Part shown: positions 45,861 through 58,645 of the stretch, piece after piece
How positions within the stretch are numbered: position 1 is the first letter of the stretch
Layout: each line of letters starts with the position of its first letter
The notes under the pieces: model-generated
The model's input: only the letters and a program-made list of their open reading frames with translations
Databases searched by the model: none
Told to the model about the DNA's origin: nothing
Assembly (NCBI GenBank): GCA_037893225.1
Contig: JAZGUH010000197.1
Span: forward strand, 1,612,001 to 1,676,000
Source: Hippasteria phrygiana
Taxonomy: Eukaryota > Echinodermata > Asteroidea > Valvatida > Goniasteridae
Length of the DNA stretch: 64,000 nucleotides
Direction of reading: 5' to 3'
Made by a program: the position numbers and the translations under genes

Positions 45861-46789
45861 TACATGCTATACAATGGACTAGCCGAGAACCCCACCACCA
45901 AATGAGGGCGTTTTTCGGTCTGACGTTGACCGAAACTGCGCACAATCTTGATACTGATGGAAAGAGGGGCTCATCAGCAACATCCAGACCAATCCCCAGC
46001 TCCTCAGACCCAAGTTCAGCCAAATGATGGCCGAGATAAGCGAGTAGGTTTTTTAAACTAATTTTTCTCCATTCCCGCATAAGTGCACTTGCTATACAAT
46101 GGACTAGCCGAGACCCCCACCACGCAACTTGGGCCCCAAATTAGGGCGCTTTTCGGTCTGACATTGAACGAAATTGCGCACAATCTTGATACTGTTGGAA
46201 AGAAGGACTCCTCAGCAACATCCATACCAATTTCCAGCCCCGCAGGCCCAAGTTCAGCCAAATGATGGCCGAGATAAGCGAGTATTCTTTTTTCCGAACT
46301 GATTTTGTCTGCATTCCCGCATGAGTGTACATGCTATACAATGGACTAGCCGAGACCCCCACCACGCAACTTGGGCCCCAAAGGAGGGCGTTTTTTCGGT
46401 CTGACATTGAACGAAAATGCGCACAATCTTGATACTGTTGGAAAGAGAGACTCCTCAGCAACATCCAGACCAATTTCCAGCTCCTCAGTCGCCAGTTCAG
46501 CCGAATGATTGCCGAGAAAAGCGAGTATTTTTTTTCGAACTGATTTTTTCTACTTTCCCGCATGAGTGTACATGCTATACAATGGACTAGCCGGGAACCC
46601 CACCACCAAATGAGGGCGTTTTTCGGTCTGACGTTGAACGAAACTGCGCACAATCTTGATACTGATGGAAAGAGGGACTCATCAGCAACATCCAGACAAT
46701 CCCCAGCTCCTCAGACCCAAGTTCAGCTAAATGATGGCCGAGATAAGCGAGTAGGTTTTTTAAACTAATTTTTCTCCATTCCCGCATAA

Positions 46790-48205
46790 GTGCACTTGCT
46801 ATACAATGGACTAGCCGAGACATCCACCATGCAACTTGGGCCCCAAATGAGGGCGTTTTTCGGTCTGACATTGAACGAAATTGCGCACAATCTTGATACT
46901 GTTGGAAAGAGGGACTCCTCAGCAACATCCATACCAATTTCCAGCTCCGCAGGCCCAAGTTCAGCCAAATGATGGCCGAGATAAGCGAGTAGTTTTTTTT
47001 CCGAACTGATTTTGTCTGCATTCCCGAATGAGTGTACATGCTAAACAATGGACTAGCCGAGACCCCCACCATGCAACTTGGGCCCCAAATGAGGGCGTTT
47101 TTCGGTCTGACATTGAACGAAAATGCGCACAATCTTGATACTGTTGGAAAGAGGGACTCCTCAGCAAAATCCCGACCAATTTCCAGCTCCTCAGACGCCA
47201 GTTCAGCCGAATGATGGCCGAGATAAGCGAGTATTTTTTTTCGAACTGATTTTTTCTGCATTCCCGCATGAGTGTACATGCTATACAATGGACTAGCCGA
47301 GACCCCCACCATGCAACTTGGGCCCCAAATGAGGGCGTTTTTCGGTCTGACATTGAACGAAAATGCGCACAATCTTGATACTGTTGGAAAGAGGGACTCC
47401 TCAGCAACATCCCGACCAATTTCCAGCTCCTCAGACGCCAGTTCAGCCGAATGATGGCCGAGATAAGCGAGTATTTTTTTTGGAACTGATTTTGTCTGCA
47501 TTCCCGCAGGAGTGTACATGCTATACAATGGACTAGCCGAGAACCCCACCACCAAATGAGGGCGTTTTTCGGTCTGACATTGAACGAAATTGCGCACAAT
47601 CTTGATACTGTTGGAAAGAGGGACTCCTCAGCAACATCCATACCAATTTCCAGCTCCGCAGGCCCAAGTTCAGCCAAATGATGGCCGAGATAAGCGAGTA
47701 TTCTTTTTTCCGAACTGATTTTGTCTGCATTCCCGCATGAGTGTACATGCTATACAATGGACTAGCCGAGACCCCCACCATGCAACTTGGGCCCCAAATG
47801 AGGGCGTTTTTCGGTCTGACATTGAACGAAAATGCGCACAATCTTGATACTGTTGGAAAGAGGGAATCCTCAGCAACATCCCGACCAATTTCCAGCTCCT
47901 CAGACGCCAGTTCAGCCGAATGATGGCCGAGATCAGCGAGTATTTTTTTTCGAACTGATTTTGTCTGCATTCCCGCATGAGTGTACATGCTATACAATGG
48001 ACTAGCCGAGAACCCCACCACCAAAGAGGGCGTTTTTCGGTCTGACGTTGAACGAAACTGCGCACAATCTTGATACTGATGGAAAGAGGGACCTCATCAG
48101 CAACATCCAGACCAATCCCCAGCTCCTCAGACCCAAGTTCAGCCAAATGATGGCCGAGATAAGCGAGTAGGATGTTTAAACTAATTTTTCTCCATTCCCG
48201 CATAA
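46790..48205. repeat. Higher-order repeat unit, 1,416 bp (reference copy)
   Basis: Monomer starts are 46790 (Q, 242), 47032 (S, 240), 47272 (P, 240), 47512 (R, 229), 47741 (P', 240) and 47981 (R', 225). The next unit starts with Q at 48206. The lengths sum to 1,416 exactly. Confidence 0.92.
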
Positions 48206-49876
48206 GTGCACTTGCTATACAATGGACTAGCCGAGACATCCACCATGCAACTTGGGCCCCAAATGAGGGCGTTTTTCGGTCTGACATTGAACGAAATTGC
48301 GCACAATCTTGATACTGTTGGAAAGAGGGACTCCTCAGCAACATCCATACCAATTTCCAGCTCCGCAGGCCCAAGTTCAGCCAAATGATGGCCGAGATAA
48401 GCGAGTAGTTTTTTTTCCGAACTGATTTTGTCTGCATTCCCGCATGAGTGTACATGCTAAACAATGGACTAGCCGAGACCCCCACCATGCAACTTGGGCC
48501 CCAAATGAGGGCGTTTTTCGGTCTGACATTGAACGAAAATGCCCACAATCTTGATACTGTTGGAAAGAGGGACTCCTCAGCAAAATCCCGACCAATTTCC
48601 AGCTCCTCAGACGCCAGTTCAGCCGAATGATGGCCGAGATAAGCGAGTATTTTTTTTCGAACTGATTTTTTCTGCATTCCCGCATGAGTGTACATGCTAT
48701 ACAATGGACTAGCCGAGACCCCCACCATGCAACTTGGGCCCCAAATGAGGGCGTTTTTCGGTCTGACATTGAACGAAAATGCGCACAATCTTGATACTGT
48801 TGGAAAGAGGGACTCCTCAGCAACATCCCGACCAATTTGCAGCTCCTCAGACGCCAGTTCAGCCGAATGATGGCCGAGATAAGCGAGTATTTTTTTTCGA
48901 ACTGATTTTTTCTGCATTTCCGCATGAGTGTACATGCTATACAATGGACTAGCCGAGACCCCCACCATGCAACTTGGGCCCCAAATGAGGGCGTTTTTCG
49001 GTCTGACATTGAACGAAATTGCGCACAATCTTGATACTGTTGGAAAGAGGGACTCCTCAGCAACATCCATACCAATTTCCAGCTCCGCAGGCCCAAGTTC
49101 AGCCAAATGATGGCCGAGATAAGCGAGTATTCTTTTTTCCGAACTGATTTTGTCTGCATTCCCGCATGAGTGTACATGCTATACAATGGACTAGCCGAGA
49201 CCCCCACCATGCAACTTGGGCCCCAAATGAGGGCGTTTTTCGGTCTGACATTGAACGAAATTGCGCACAATCTTGATACTGTTGGAAAGAAGGACTCCTC
49301 AGCAACATCCATACCAATTTCCAGCCCCGCAGGCCCAAGTTCAGCCAAATGATGGCCGAGATAAGCGAGTATTCTTTTTTCCGAACTGATTTTGTCTGCA
49401 TTCCCGCATGAGTGTACATGCTATACAATGGACTAGCCGAGACCCCCACCACGCAACTTGGGCCCCAAAGGAGGGCGTTTTTTCGGTCTGACATTGAACG
49501 AAAATGCGCACAATCTTGATACTGTTGGAAAGAGAGACTCCTCAGCAACATCCAGACCAATTTCCAGCTCCTCAGTCGCCAGTTCAGCCGAATGATTGCC
49601 GAGAAAAGCGAGTATTTTTTTTCGAACTGATTTTTTCTACTTTCCCGCATGAGTGTACATGCTATACAATGGACTAGCCGGGAACCCCACCACCAAATGA
49701 GGGCGTTTTTCGGTCTGACGTTGAACGAAACTGCGCACAATCTTGATACTGATGGAAAGAGGGACTCATCAGCAACATCCAGACAATCCCCAGCTCCTCA
49801 GACCCAAGTTCAGCTAAATGATGGCCGAGATAAGCGAGTAGGTTTTTTAAACTAATTTTTCTCCATTCCCGCATAA

Positions 49877-51292
49877 GTGCACTTGCTATACAATGGACTA
49901 GCCGAGACATCCACCATGCAACTTGGGCCCCAAATGAGGGCGTTTTTCGGTCTGACATTGAACGAAATTGCGCACAATCTTGATACTGTTGGAAAGAGGG
50001 ACTCCTCAGCAACATCCATACCAATTTCCAGCTCCGCAGGCCCAAGTTCAGCCAAATGATGGCCGAGATAAGCGAGTAGTTTTTTTTCCGAACTGATTTT
50101 GTCTGCATTCCCGAATGAGTGTACATGCTAAACAATGGACTAGCCGAGACCCCCACCATGCAACTTGGGCCCCAAATGAGGGCGTTTTTCGGTCTGACAT
50201 TGAACGAAAATGCGCACAATCTTGATACTGTTGGAAAGAGGGACTCCTCAGCAAAATCCCGACCAATTTCCAGCTCCTCAGACGCCAGTTCAGCCGAATG
50301 ATGGCCGAGATAAGCGAGTATTTTTTTTCGAACTGATTTTTTCTGCATTCCCGCATGAGTGTACATGCTATACAATGGACTAGCCGAGACCCCCACCATG
50401 CAACTTGGGCCCCAAATGAGGGCGTTTTTCGGTCTGACATTGAACGAAAATGCGCACAATCTTGATACTGTTGGAAAGAGGGACTCCTCAGCAACATCCC
50501 GACCAATTTCCAGCTCCTCAGACGCCAGTTCAGCCGAATGATGGCCGAGATAAGCGAGTATTTTTTTTGGAACTGATTTTGTCTGCATTCCCGCAGGAGT
50601 GTACATGCTATACAATGGACTAGCCGAGAACCCCACCACCAAATGAGGGCGTTTTTCGGTCTGACATTGAACGAAATTGCGCACAATCTTGATACTGTTG
50701 GAAAGAGGGACTCCTCAGCAACATCCATACCAATTTCCAGCTCCGCAGGCCCAAGTTCAGCCAAATGATGGCCGAGATAAGCGAGTATTCTTTTTTCCGA
50801 ACTGATTTTGTCTGCATTCCCGCATGAGTGTACATGCTATACAATGGACTAGCCGAGACCCCCACCATGCAACTTGGGCCCCAAATGAGGGCGTTTTTCG
50901 GTCTGACATTGAACGAAAATGCGCACAATCTTGATACTGTTGGAAAGAGGGAATCCTCAGCAACATCCCGACCAATTTCCAGCTCCTCAGACGCCAGTTC
51001 AGCCGAATGATGGCCGAGATCAGCGAGTATTTTTTTTCGAACTGATTTTGTCTGCATTCCCGCATGAGTGTACATGCTATACAATGGACTAGCCGAGAAC
51101 CCCACCACCAAAGAGGGCGTTTTTCGGTCTGACGTTGAACGAAACTGCGCACAATCTTGATACTGATGGAAAGAGGGACCTCATCAGCAACATCCAGACC
51201 AATCCCCAGCTCCTCAGACCCAAGTTCAGCCAAATGATGGCCGAGATAAGCGAGTAGGATGTTTAAACTAATTTTTCTCCATTCCCGCATAA
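49877..51292. repeat. Higher-order repeat unit, 1,416 bp
   Basis: This repeats 46790-48205 at an offset of 3,087 bp and shares its private variants, such as TTCCCGAATGAG at the S monomer start and GGGAATCC in P'. Confidence 0.92.
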
Positions 51293-52708
51293 GTGCACTT
51301 GCTATACAATGGACTAGCCGAGACATCCACCATGCAACTTGGGCCCCAAATGAGGGCGTTTTTCGGTCTGACATTGAACGAAATTGCGCACAATCTTGAT
51401 ACTGTTGGAAAGAGGGACTCCTCAGCAACATCCATACCAATTTCCAGCTCCGCAGGCCCAAGTTCAGCCAAATGATGGCCGAGATAAGCGAGTAGTTTTT
51501 TTTCCGAACTGATTTTGTCTGCATTCCCGCATGAGTGTACATGCTAAACAATGGACTAGCCGAGACCCCCACCATGCAACTTGGGCCCCAAATGAGGGCG
51601 TTTTTCGGTCTGACATTGAACGAAAATGCCCACAATCTTGATACTGTTGGAAAGAGGGACTCCTCAGCAAAATCCCGACCAATTTCCAGCTCCTCAGACG
51701 CCAGTTCAGCCGAATGATGGCCGAGATAAGCGAGTATTTTTTTTCGAACTGATTTTTTCTGCATTCCCGCATGAGTGTACATGCTATACAATGGACTAGC
51801 CGAGACCCCCAGCATGCAACTTGGGCCCCAAATGAGGGCGTTTTTCGGTCTGACATTGAACGAAAATGCGCACAATCTTGATACTGTTGGAAAGAGGGAC
51901 TCCTCAGCAACATCCCGACCAATTTCCAGCTCCTCAGACGCCAGTTCAGCCGAATGATGGCCGAGATAAGCGAGTATTTTTTTTGGAACTGATTTTGTCT
52001 GCATTCCCGCAGGAGTGTACATGCTATACAATGGACTAGCCGAGAACCCCACCACCAAATGAGGGCGTTTTTCGGTCTGACATTGAACGAAATTGCGCAC
52101 AATCTTGATACTGTTGGAAAGAGGGACTCCTCAGCAACATCCATACCAATTTCCAGCTCCGCAGGCCCAAGTTCAGCCAAATGATGGCCGAGATAAGCGA
52201 GTATTCTTTTTTCCGAACTGATTTTGTCTGCATTCCCGCATGAGTGTACATGCTATACAATGGACTAGCCGAGACCCCCACCATGCAACTTGGGCCCCAA
52301 ATGAGGGCGTTTTTCGGTCTGACATTGAACGAAAATGCGCACAATCTTGATACTGTTGGAAAGAGGGACTCCTCAGCAACATCCCGACCAATTTCCAGCT
52401 CCTCAGACGCCAGTTCAGCCGAATGATGGCCGAGATCAGCGAGTATTTTTTTTCGAACTGATTTTGTCTGCATTCCCGCATGAGTGTACATGCTATACAA
52501 TGGACTAGCCGAGAACCCCACCACCAAAGAGGGCGTTTTTCGGTCTGACGTTGAACGAAACTGCGCACAATCTTGATACTGATGGAAAGAGGGACCTCAT
52601 CAGCAACATCCAGACCAATCCCCAGCTCCTCAGACCCAAGTTCAGCCAAATGATGGCCGAGATAAGCGAGTAGGTTGTTTAAACTAATTTTTCTCCATTC
52701 CCGCATAA
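51293..52708. repeat. Higher-order repeat unit, 1,416 bp
   Basis: The unit is directly head-to-tail with the previous one, with the same six-monomer order. P carries a private CCCAGCATGC variant. Confidence 0.92.
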
Positions 52709-54364
52709 GTGCACTTGCTATACAATGGACTAGCCGAGACATCCACCATGCAACTTGGGCCCCAAATGAGGGCGTTTTTCGGTCTGACATTGAACGAAAT
52801 TGCGCACAATCTTGATACTGTTGGAAAGAGGGACTCCTCAGCAACATCCATACCAATTTCCAGCTCCGCAGGCCCAAGTTCAGCCAAATGATGGCCGAGA
52901 TAAGCGAGTAGTTTTTTTTCCGAACTGATTTTGTCTGCATTCCCGCATGAGTGTACATGCTAAACAATGGACTAGCCGAGACCCCCACCATGCAACTTGG
53001 GCCCCAAATGAGGGCGTTTTTCGGTCTGACATTGAACGAAAATGCCCACAATCTTGATACTGTTGGAAAGAGGGACTCCTCAGCAAAATCCCGACCAATT
53101 TCCAGCTCCTCAGACGCCAGTTCAGCCGAATGATGGCCGAGATAAGCGAGTATTTTTTTTCGAACTGATTTTTTCTGCATTCCCGCATGAGTGTACATGC
53201 TATACAATGGACTAGCCAAGACCCCCACCATGCAACTTGGGCCCCAAATGAGGGCGTTTTTCGGTCTGACATTGAACGAAAATGCGCACAATCTTGATAC
53301 TGTTGGAAAGAGGGACTCCTCAGCAACATCCCGACCAATTTCCAGCTCCTCAGACGCCAGTTCAGCCGAATGATGGCCGAGATAAGCGAGTATTTTTTTT
53401 CGAACTGATTTTTTCTGCATTCCCGCAGGAGTGTACATGCTATACAATGGACTAGCCGAGACCCCCACCATGCAACTTGGGCCCCAAATGAGGGCGTTTT
53501 TCGGTCTGACATTGAACGAAAATGCGCACAATCTTGATACTGTTGGAAAGAGGGACTCCTCAGCAACATCCCGACCAATTTCCAGCTCCTCAGACGCCAG
53601 TTCAGCCGAATGATGGCCGAGATAAGCGAGTATTTTTTTTGGAACTGATTTTGTCTGCATTCCCGCAGGAGTGTACATGCTATACAATGGACTAGCCGAG
53701 AACCCCACCACCAAATGAGGGCGTTTTTCGGTCTGACATTGAACGAAATTGCGCACAATCTTGATACTGTTGGAAAGAGGGACTCCTCAGCAACATCCAT
53801 ACCAATTTCCAGCTCCGCAGGCCCAAGTTCAGCCAAATGATGGCCGAGATAAGCGAGTATTCTTTTTTCCGAACTGATTTTGTCTGCATTCCCGCATGAG
53901 TGTACATGCTATACAATGGACTAGCCGAGACCCCCACCATGCAACTTGGGCCCCAAATGAGGGCGTTTTTCGGTCTGACATTGAACGAAAATGCGCACAA
54001 TCTTGATACTGTTGGAAAGAGGGAATCCTCAGCAACATCCCGACCAATTTCCAGCTCCTCAGACGCCAGTTCAGCCGAATGATGGCCGAGATCAGCGAGT
54101 ATTTTTTTTCGAACTGATTTTGTCTGCATTCCCGCATGAGTGTACATGCTATACAATGGACTAGCCGAGAACCCCACCACCAAAGAGGGCGTTTTTCGGT
54201 CTGACGTTGAACGAAACTGCGCACAATCTTGATACTGATGGAAAGAGGGACCTCATCAGCAACATCCAGACCAATCCCCAGCTCCTCAGACCCAAGTTCA
54301 GCCAAATGATGGCCGAGATAAGCGAGTAGGATGTTTAAACTAATTTTTCTCCATTCCCGCATAA
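52709..54364. repeat. Higher-order repeat unit, expanded 1,656-bp form
   Basis: The order is Q-S-P-P-R-P'-R': one extra 240-bp P monomer (52709, 52951, 53191, 53431, 53671, 53900, 54140). The first P has the private change CTAGCCAAGACC. Confidence 0.9.
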
Positions 54365-55780
54365 GTGCACTTGCTATACAATGGACTAGCCGAGACATCC
54401 ACCATGCAACTTGGGCCCCAAATGAGGGCGTTTTTCGGTCTGACATTGAACGAAATTGCGCACAATCTTGATACTGTTGGAAAGAGGGACTCCTCAGCAA
54501 CATCCATACCAATTTCCAGCTCCGCAGGCCCAAGTTCAGCCAAATGATGGCCGAGATAAGCGAGTAGTTTTTTTTCCGAACTGATTTTGTCTGCATTCCC
54601 GCATGAGTGTACATGCTAAACAATGGACTAGCCGAGACCCCCACCATGCAACTTGGGCCCCAAATGAGGGCGTTTTTCGGTCTGACATTGAACGAAAATG
54701 CCCACAATCTTGATACTGTTGGAAAGAGGGACTCCTCAGCAAAATCCCGACCAATTTCCAGCTCCTCAGACGCCAGTTCAGCCGAATGATGGCCGAGATA
54801 AGCGAGTATTTTTTTTCGAACTGATTTTTTCTGCATTCCCGCATGAGTGTACATGCTATACAATGGACTAGCCGAGACCCCCACCATGCAACTTGGGCCC
54901 CAAATGAGGGCGTTTTTCGGTCTGACATTGAACGAAAATGCGCACAATCTTGATACTGTTGGAAAGAGGGACTCCTCAGCAACATCCCGACCAATTTCCA
55001 GCTCCTCAGACGCCAGTTCAGCCGAATGATGGCCGAGATAAGCGAGTATTTTTTTTGGAACTGATTTTGTCTGCATTCCCGCAGGAGTGTACATGCTATA
55101 CAATGGACTAGCCGAGAACCCCACCACCAAATGAGGGCGTTTTTCGGTCTGACATTGAACGAAATTGCGCACAATCTTGATACTGTTGGAAAGAGGGACT
55201 CCTCAGCAACATCCATACCAATTTCCAGCTCCGCAGGCCCAAGTTCAGCCAAATGATGGCCGAGATAAGCGAGTATTCTTTTTTCCGAACTGATTTTGTC
55301 TGCATTCCCGCATGAGTGTACATGCTATACAATGGACTAGCCGAGACCCCCACCATGCAACTTGGGCCCCAAATGAGGGCGTTTTTCGGTCTGACATTGA
55401 ACGAAAATGCGCACAATCTTGATACTGTTGGAAAGAGGGACTCCTCAGCAACATCCCGACCAATTTCCAGCTCCTCAGACGCCAGTTCAGCCGAATGATG
55501 GCCGAGATCAGCGAGTATTTTTTTTCGAACTGATTTTGTCTGCATTCCCGCATGAGTGTACATGCTATACAATGGACTAGCCGAGAACCCCACCACCAAA
55601 GAGGGCGTTTTTCGGTCTGACGTTGAACGAAACTGCGCACAATCTTGATACTGATGGAAAGAGGGACCTCATCAGCAACATCCAGACCAATCCCCAGCTC
55701 CTCAGACCCAAGTTCAGCCAAATGATGGCCGAGATAAGCGAGTAGGTTGTTTAAACTAATTTTTCTCCATTCCCGCATAA
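54365..55780. repeat. Higher-order repeat unit, 1,416 bp
   Basis: The standard six-monomer order again. It repeats 51293-52708 at an offset of 3,072 bp (1,416+1,656). Confidence 0.92.
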
Positions 55781-56989
55781 GTGCACTTGCTATACAATGG
55801 ACTAGCCGAGACATCCACCATGCAACTTGGGCCCCAAATGAGGGCGTTTTTCGGTCTGACATTGAACGAAATTGCGCACAATCTTGATACTGTTGGAAAG
55901 AGGGACTCCTCAGCAACATCCATACCAATTTCCAGCTCCGCAGGCCCAAGTTCAGCCAAATGATGGCCGAGATAAGCGAGTAGTTTTTTTTCCGAACTGA
56001 TTTTGTCTGCATTCCCGCATGAGTGTACATGCTAAACAATGGACTAGCCGAGACCCCCACCATGCAACTTGGGCCCCAAATGAGGGCGTTTTTCGGTCTG
56101 ACATTGAACGAAAATGCCCACAATCTTGATACTGTTGGAAAGAGGGACTCCTCAGCAAAATCCCGACCAATTTCCAGCTCCTCAGACGCCAGTTCAGCCG
56201 AATGATGGCCGAGATAAGCGAGTATTTTTTTTCGAACTGATTTTTTCTGCATTCCCGCATGAGTGTACATGCTATACAATGGACTAGCCAAGACCCCCAC
56301 CATGCAACTTGGGCCCCAAATGAGGGCGTTTTTCGGTCTGACATTGAACGAAAATGCGCACAATCTTGATACTGTTGGAAAGAGGGACTCCTCAGCAACA
56401 TCCCGACCAATTTCCAGCTCCTCAGACGCCAGTTCAGCCGAATGATGGCCGAGATAAGCGAGTATTTTTTTTCGAACTGATTTTTTCTGCATTCCCGCAG
56501 GAGTGTACATGCTATACAATGGACTAGCCGAGACCCCCACCATGCAACTTGGGCCCCAAATGAGGGCGTTTTTCGGTCTGACATTGAACGAAAATGCGCA
56601 CAATCTTGATACTGTTGGAAAGAGGGACTCCTCAGCAACATCCATACCAATTTCCAGCTCCGCAGGCCCAAGTTCAGCCAAATGATGGCCGAGATAAGCG
56701 AGTATTCTTTTTTCCGAACTGATTTTGTCTGCATTCCCGCATGAGTGTACATGCTATACAATGGACTAGCCGAGACCCCCACCATGCAACTTGGGCCCCA
56801 AATGAGGGCGTTTTTCGGTCTGACATTGAACGAAAATGCGCACAATCTTGATACTGTTGGAAAGAGGGACTCCTCAGCAACATCCCGACCAATTTCCAGC
56901 TCCTCAGACGCCAGTTCAGCCGAATGATGGCCGAGATCAGCGAGTATTTTTTTTCGAACTGATTTTGTCTGCATTCCCGCATGAGTGTA

Positions 56990-58645
56990 CATGCTATACA
57001 ATGGACTAGCCGAGACCCCCACCATGCAACTTGGGCCCCAAATGAGGGCGTTTTTCGGTCTGACATTGAACGAAAATGCGCACAATCTTGATACTGTTGG
57101 AAAGAGGGACTCCTCAGCAACATCCCGACCAATTTCCAGCTCCTCAGACGCCAGTTCAGCCGAATGATGGCCGAGATAAGCGAGTATTTTTTTTCGAACT
57201 GATTTTTTCTGCATTCCCGCAGGAGTGTACATGCTATACAATGGACTAGCCGAGAACCCCACCACCAAATGAGGGCGTTTTTCGGTCTGACGTTGAACGA
57301 AATTGCGCACAATCTTGATACTGTTGGAAAGAGGGACTCCTCAGCAACATCCATACCAATTTCCAGCTCCGCAGGCCCAAGTTCAGCCAAATGATGGCCG
57401 AGATAAGCGAGTATTCTTTTTTCCGAACTGATTTTGTCTGCATTCCCGCATGAGTGTACATGCTATACAATGGACTAGCCGAGACCCCCACCATGCAACT
57501 TGGGCCCCAAATGAGGGCGTTTTTCGGTCTGACATTGAACGAAAATGCGCACAATCTTGATACTGTTGGAAAGAGGGACTCCTCAGCAACATCCTGACCA
57601 ATTTCCAGCTCCTCAGACGCCAGTTCAGCCGAATGATGGCCGAGATAAGCGAGTATTTTTTTTCGAACTGATTTTGTCTGCATTCCCGCATGAGTGTACA
57701 TGCTATACAATGGACTAGCCGAGAACCCCACCACCAAAGAGGGCGTTTTTCGGTCTGACGTTGAACGAAACTGCGCACAATCTTGATACTGATGGAAAGA
57801 GGGACCTCATCAGCAACATCCAGACCAATCCCCAGCTCCTCAGACCCAAGTTCAGCCAAATGATGGCCGAGATAAGCGAGTAGGTTGTTTAAACTAATTT
57901 TATTCCATTCCCGCATAAGTGCACTTGCTATACAATAGACTAACCGAGACCCCCACCACGCAACTTAAACCCCAAATGAGGGCGTTTTTCGGTCTGACAT
58001 TGAACGAAATTGCGCACAATCTTGATACTGTTGGAAAGAGGGACTCCTCAGCAACATCCAGACCAATTTCCAGCTCCTCAGACGCCAGTTCAGCCGAATG
58101 ATGGCCGAGATAAGCAAGTATTTTTTTTTTAACTCATTTTTTCTGCATCCCGCATGAGTGTACATGCTATACAATGGACTAGCCGAGACCCCCACCATGC
58201 AACTTGGGCCCCAAATGAGGGCGTTTTTCGGTCTGACATTGAACGAAAATGCCCACAATCTTGATACTGTTGGAAAGAGGGACTCCTCAGCAAAATCCCG
58301 ACCAATTTCCAGCTCCTCAGACGCCAGTTCAGCCGAATGATGGCCGAGATAAGCGAGTATTTTTTTTCGAACTGATTTTTTCTGCATTCCCGCATGAGTG
58401 TACATGCTATACAATGGACTAGCCGAGACCCCCACCATGCAACTTGGGCCCCAAATGAGGGCGTTTTTCGGTCTGACATTGAACGAAAATGCGCACAATC
58501 TTGATACTGTTGGAAAGAGGGACTCCTCAGCAACATCCATACCAATTTCCAGCTCCGCAGGCCCAAGTTCAGCCAAATGATGGCCGAGATAAGCGAGTAT
58601 TCTTTTTTCCGAACTGATTTTGTCTGCATTCCCGCATGAGTGTAC
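56990..58645. repeat. Satellite B, 1,655-bp tandem duplication, copy 1
   Basis: Landmarks recur 1,655 bp to the right (57246/58901, 57919/59574, 58158/59813). Shared private features include the CAATAGACTAACC start, AACTTAAACCCC, and a T-run with AACTCATTTTTTC and a one-base-short CTGCATCCCGC. Confidence 0.85.

Noticed and set aside
52173..53756. 527-codon minus-strand open frame, and similar ones of 200-480 codons through satellite B
   Set aside because: They are chains of an 80-codon period produced by the 240-bp monomer, occur in two overlapping frames, begin and end wherever a monomer of different length or type shifts the frame, and show free amino-acid change. No known domain is visible.
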